Source: Streptomyces sp. NBC_01235
Lineage (GTDB): Bacteria; Actinomycetota; Actinomycetes; Streptomycetales; Streptomycetaceae
Assembly: GCF_035989285.1 (NCBI RefSeq)
Contig: NZ_CP108513.1
Span: forward strand, 558,001 to 622,000
DNA: 64,000 nt
Reading direction: 5' to 3'
Within the stretch, counting starts at the first letter, position 1. Every line of letters begins with the position of its first letter. The notes beneath the pieces are model-generated. The model searched no databases, had not been told where the DNA came from, and was given only the letters and a program-made list of their open reading frames with translations. Both the position numbers and the translations under genes were made by a program. This document shows, in pieces, positions 62,319 to 64,000 of this stretch.

Positions 62319-63914
62319 CTAGCCTGCCGTGGCCTCCAGTACGGCCATCGCCGCGTTGTGGCCCGGCACCCCGCTCACCCCTCCCCCGCGCACCGCCCCG
62401 GCCCCGCACAGCAGGACGTTCGCGTGCCGGGTCTCCACACCCCAGCGGCCGGTGCTCTCCTGGGCGTACGGCCAGGACAGGTCGCGGTGGAAGATGTTGC
62501 CGCCGGGCAGTCCGAGGTCGTGCTCCAGGTCCAGCGGGGTCCTCGCCTCGATACAGGGGCGGCCGTCGGCGTCGGTGGCCAGGCAGTCGGCGAGCGGTTC
62601 GGCGAGGTGGGCGTCGAGCTGGGCGAGAGTGGCCTCGAGGAGGCTCTCGCGGACCGCGTCGTTGTCCCGTTCGAAGAGCCGGGCGGGGGTGTGCAGACCG
62701 AACAGGGTCAGCGTCTGGTAGCCCTGCGCGACGAGGTCCGGCCCGAGGATGCTCGGGTCGGTCAGGGAGTGGCAGTAGATCTCGGAGGGCGGGGCGGCGG
62801 GGAGGTCGCCTCCGGCGGCCTGGGCGTGGGCGGTGGCGAGCTGCTCGTAGCCCTCGGCGATGTGGAAGGTGCCGGCGAACGCCTCGCGCGGGTCCACGGA
62901 GGTGTCCCGCAGCCTCGGCAGCCGCTTGAGCAGCATGTTCACCTTGAGCTGGGCGCCCTCGGCGGGGGCGGGCGGCTCGTCGCCGGTGAGGGCCGCGAGC
63001 GCTTGTGGTGAGGCGTTCACCAGAACGTGCCGGGCGGCAGCGACGCCCTCCCCGTCGGCGGTGCGGTAGGTCACCTCCGCCGTACGGCCGTCCGTGGCGA
63101 TGCGTACGGCCTCGTGCCCGGTGGCGAGGACGGCGCCCGCGTCCCGGGCGGCGGCGGCGAGGGCGTCGGTCAGGGCGCCCATACCGCCGACGGGGACGTC
63201 CCAGGCTCCCGTGCCGCCGCCGATCACGTGGTAGAGGAAGCAGCGGTTCTGTTTGAGGGAGGGGTCGTGGGCATCGGCGAAGGTGCCGATGAGGGCGTCG
63301 GTGAGGACCACGCCCCGCACCAGGTCGTCCGCGAAGCGCTCCTCGACGGCGACGCCGACAGGCTCCTCGAAGAGGATCCGCCAGGCCTCCTCGTCGTCGA
63401 CGCGCCGGCGCAGTTCGTCCCGGGTGGGCAGCGGCTCGGTGAGCGTGGGGAACACTCGCCGGGCGACGCGCCCGGTCATGCCGTAGAAACGCTCCCAGGC
63501 AGCGTACTCGCGCTCGCCGCCCGTCAGCCGCGCGAACGCCTCCCGGGTGCGTTCCTCGCCCCCGCCCACGAGCAGTCCGGTCGGCCGCCCGCCGCGCTCC
63601 ACGGGGGTGTACGAGGAGATGGTGCGGCCCTGGACACGGAAGCGCAGCCCCAGGTCCCCCACGATCTTCTGCGGGAGGAGGCTGACCAGGTACGAGTAGC
63701 GCGACAGCCGGGCGTCCACGCCGGTGAACGGGCGGGTGGAGACGGCGGCGCCCCCGGTGTGGTCCAGCCGCTCCAGCACCAGCACGGACCGGCCGGCCCG
63801 GGCCAGGTAGGCGGCGGCGACCAGACCGTTGTGGCCGCCGCCGACGATGACTGCGTCGTACGTGCGGTGTCCCTCGGGTCCCGCTGGTCCTTCGTGTCCC
63901 TCGTGTGCAGGCAT
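62319..63914 (-). CDS. CrtI-like FAD-dependent oxidoreductase/amine oxidase
   Basis: A 531-aa flavoprotein. The dinucleotide-binding motif is DAVIVGGGHNGLVAAAYLAR near 20-39, and LVLERLDHTGGAA follows; the C-terminal VLLCGAGAVRGGGVSGVPGH and AAMAVLEA match the phytoene-desaturase/PYROXD2-like group. It probably dehydrogenates a hydrophobic or polyene substrate. I chose ATG 63914; an alternative GTG at 63929 would add a TTA codon. No carotenoid genes are adjacent, so a role in carotenoid synthesis is not implied. It follows the SDR remnant by 18 bp. Confidence 0.87.
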   Translation of the reverse strand: MPAHEGHEGPAGPEGHRTYDAVIVGGGHNGLVAAAYLARAGRSVLVLERLDHTGGAAVSTRPFTGVDARLSRYSYLVSLLPQKIVGDLGLRFRVQGRTISSYTPVERGGRPTGLLVGGGEERTREAFARLTGGEREYAAWERFYGMTGRVARRVFPTLTEPLPTRDELRRRVDDEEAWRILFEEPVGVAVEERFADDLVRGVVLTDALIGTFADAHDPSLKQNRCFLYHVIGGGTGAWDVPVGGMGALTDALAAAARDAGAVLATGHEAVRIATDGRTAEVTYRTADGEGVAAARHVLVNASPQALAALTGDEPPAPAEGAQLKVNMLLKRLPRLRDTSVDPREAFAGTFHIAEGYEQLATAHAQAAGGDLPAAPPSEIYCHSLTDPSILGPDLVAQGYQTLTLFGLHTPARLFERDNDAVRESLLEATLAQLDAHLAEPLADCLATDADGRPCIEARTPLDLEHDLGLPGGNIFHRDLSWPYAQESTGRWGVETRHANVLLCGAGAVRGGGVSGVPGHNAAMAVLEATAG

Positions 63915-63948
63915 GGTTCTTCGTAACACGAGCCGATCAAGGTCGGCC

Positions 63949-63999
63949 AGAGGTGGTCGGGCGGAGCCGGCCGCGCGAGAGGTGGTCGGGCGGAGCCGG
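63949..63999. repeat. direct repeat at the window edge
   Basis: A 22-bp sequence beginning AGAGGTGGTCGGGCGG occurs at 63949-63970 and at 63978-63999, a 29-bp period. More copies may follow outside the window. It lies just upstream of the oxidoreductase gene. Confidence 0.8.
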
Positions 64000-64000
64000 T

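Noticed and set aside
62319..63914. Phytoene desaturase as part of a LitR-controlled carotenoid cluster
   Set aside because: It is 42 kb from the LitR-like gene with no crtE, crtB or crtY neighbour, and belongs to the broader CrtI/PYROXD2-like group.
63914..63929. GTG start with a TTA codon for the FAD oxidoreductase
   Set aside because: It would add five residues including a TTA (bldA) codon; the ATG at 63914 better fits the family start, so no bldA claim is made.
1..64000. tRNA, rRNA, CRISPR array, insertion sequence or prophage
   Set aside because: I looked for CCA-ended cloverleaf patterns, spaced repeats and transposase or integrase motifs and saw none; absence is by reading only, without a computed search.

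Overview
The window is high-GC actinobacterial DNA and almost certainly comes from a Streptomyces chromosome. It carries a chaplin gene remnant, an SsgA-family protein, an NsdA/NsdB-type TPR regulator, a DUF397 protein, a LitR/LitS-type light-response pair, a bacterial terpene synthase with its P450, many GTG starts and very strong third-position GC bias. I see no rRNA, tRNA, CRISPR array, phage or insertion sequence. It reads as an accessory, arm-like region: many short operons, frequent strand switching and several decaying genes.

1-13.6 kb: catabolic and stress genes. These include two aldo/keto reductases, a LysR regulator, a DinB protein, a VOC-adenosine deaminase operon, an ECF sigma operon (with an unlisted 54-aa leader gene and a 288-aa partner, all joined by 4-nt overlaps), an aldehyde dehydrogenase, an ECF42-type sigma factor with its YCII/DGPF partner, an acyl-CoA dehydrogenase-like protein and an amidohydrolase. 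13.7-21.7 kb: a monooxygenase remnant, then a group that suggests blue/green light response: an NAD-binding DUF2867 protein, a DNA photolyase, a LysR/DJ-1 pair, and a divergent cobalamin-binding MerR regulator and ECF sigma factor followed by an SPW membrane protein. 21.7-33.5 kb: an ArsR-AHSA1 fusion, a broken GNAT gene, a secreted GATase-like protein, a GlsB membrane protein, a broken long chaplin gene, a secreted S33 peptidase coupled to an FMN glutamate-synthase-like enzyme, and a baeRF-type protein followed by a Gfo/Idh/MocA dehydrogenase.

33.5-42 kb: developmental and signalling genes (SsgA-like, PAS-PP2C phosphatase, NsdA-like TPR regulator, APH-fold kinase, secreted amidase, DUF397 protein) with several palindromes and repeats in the promoters. 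42-52.5 kb: a lipid or steroid-like acyl-CoA catabolic island. It has two thiolase-fold proteins without the usual nucleophilic cysteine, a DUF35 OB-fold protein, a crotonase, two acyl-CoA synthetases and a PaaK-type ligase. 52.5-58.8 kb: a tautomerase/MarR pair, then a compact terpenoid cluster of P450, terpene synthase and a large LAL-type LuxR regulator. The terpene synthase has an altered NSE triad (A-D-L-F-S-A-V-K-E). 58.8-64 kb: a coupled acyl-CoA synthetase-nitronate monooxygenase operon, two facing gene remnants joined by a deletion, and a CrtI-like FAD oxidoreductase.

The two acyl-CoA blocks are linked by the same operator-like sequence (TCTGA-N7-TCAGA) upstream of the crotonase/acyl-CoA synthetase divergon and of the nitronate monooxygenase, which suggests one TetR-type regulator encoded elsewhere. 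Five loci carry frameshifts. Some are single-base losses next to short G or C runs, so either genuine decay or uncorrected sequencing error should be considered before calling them dead.
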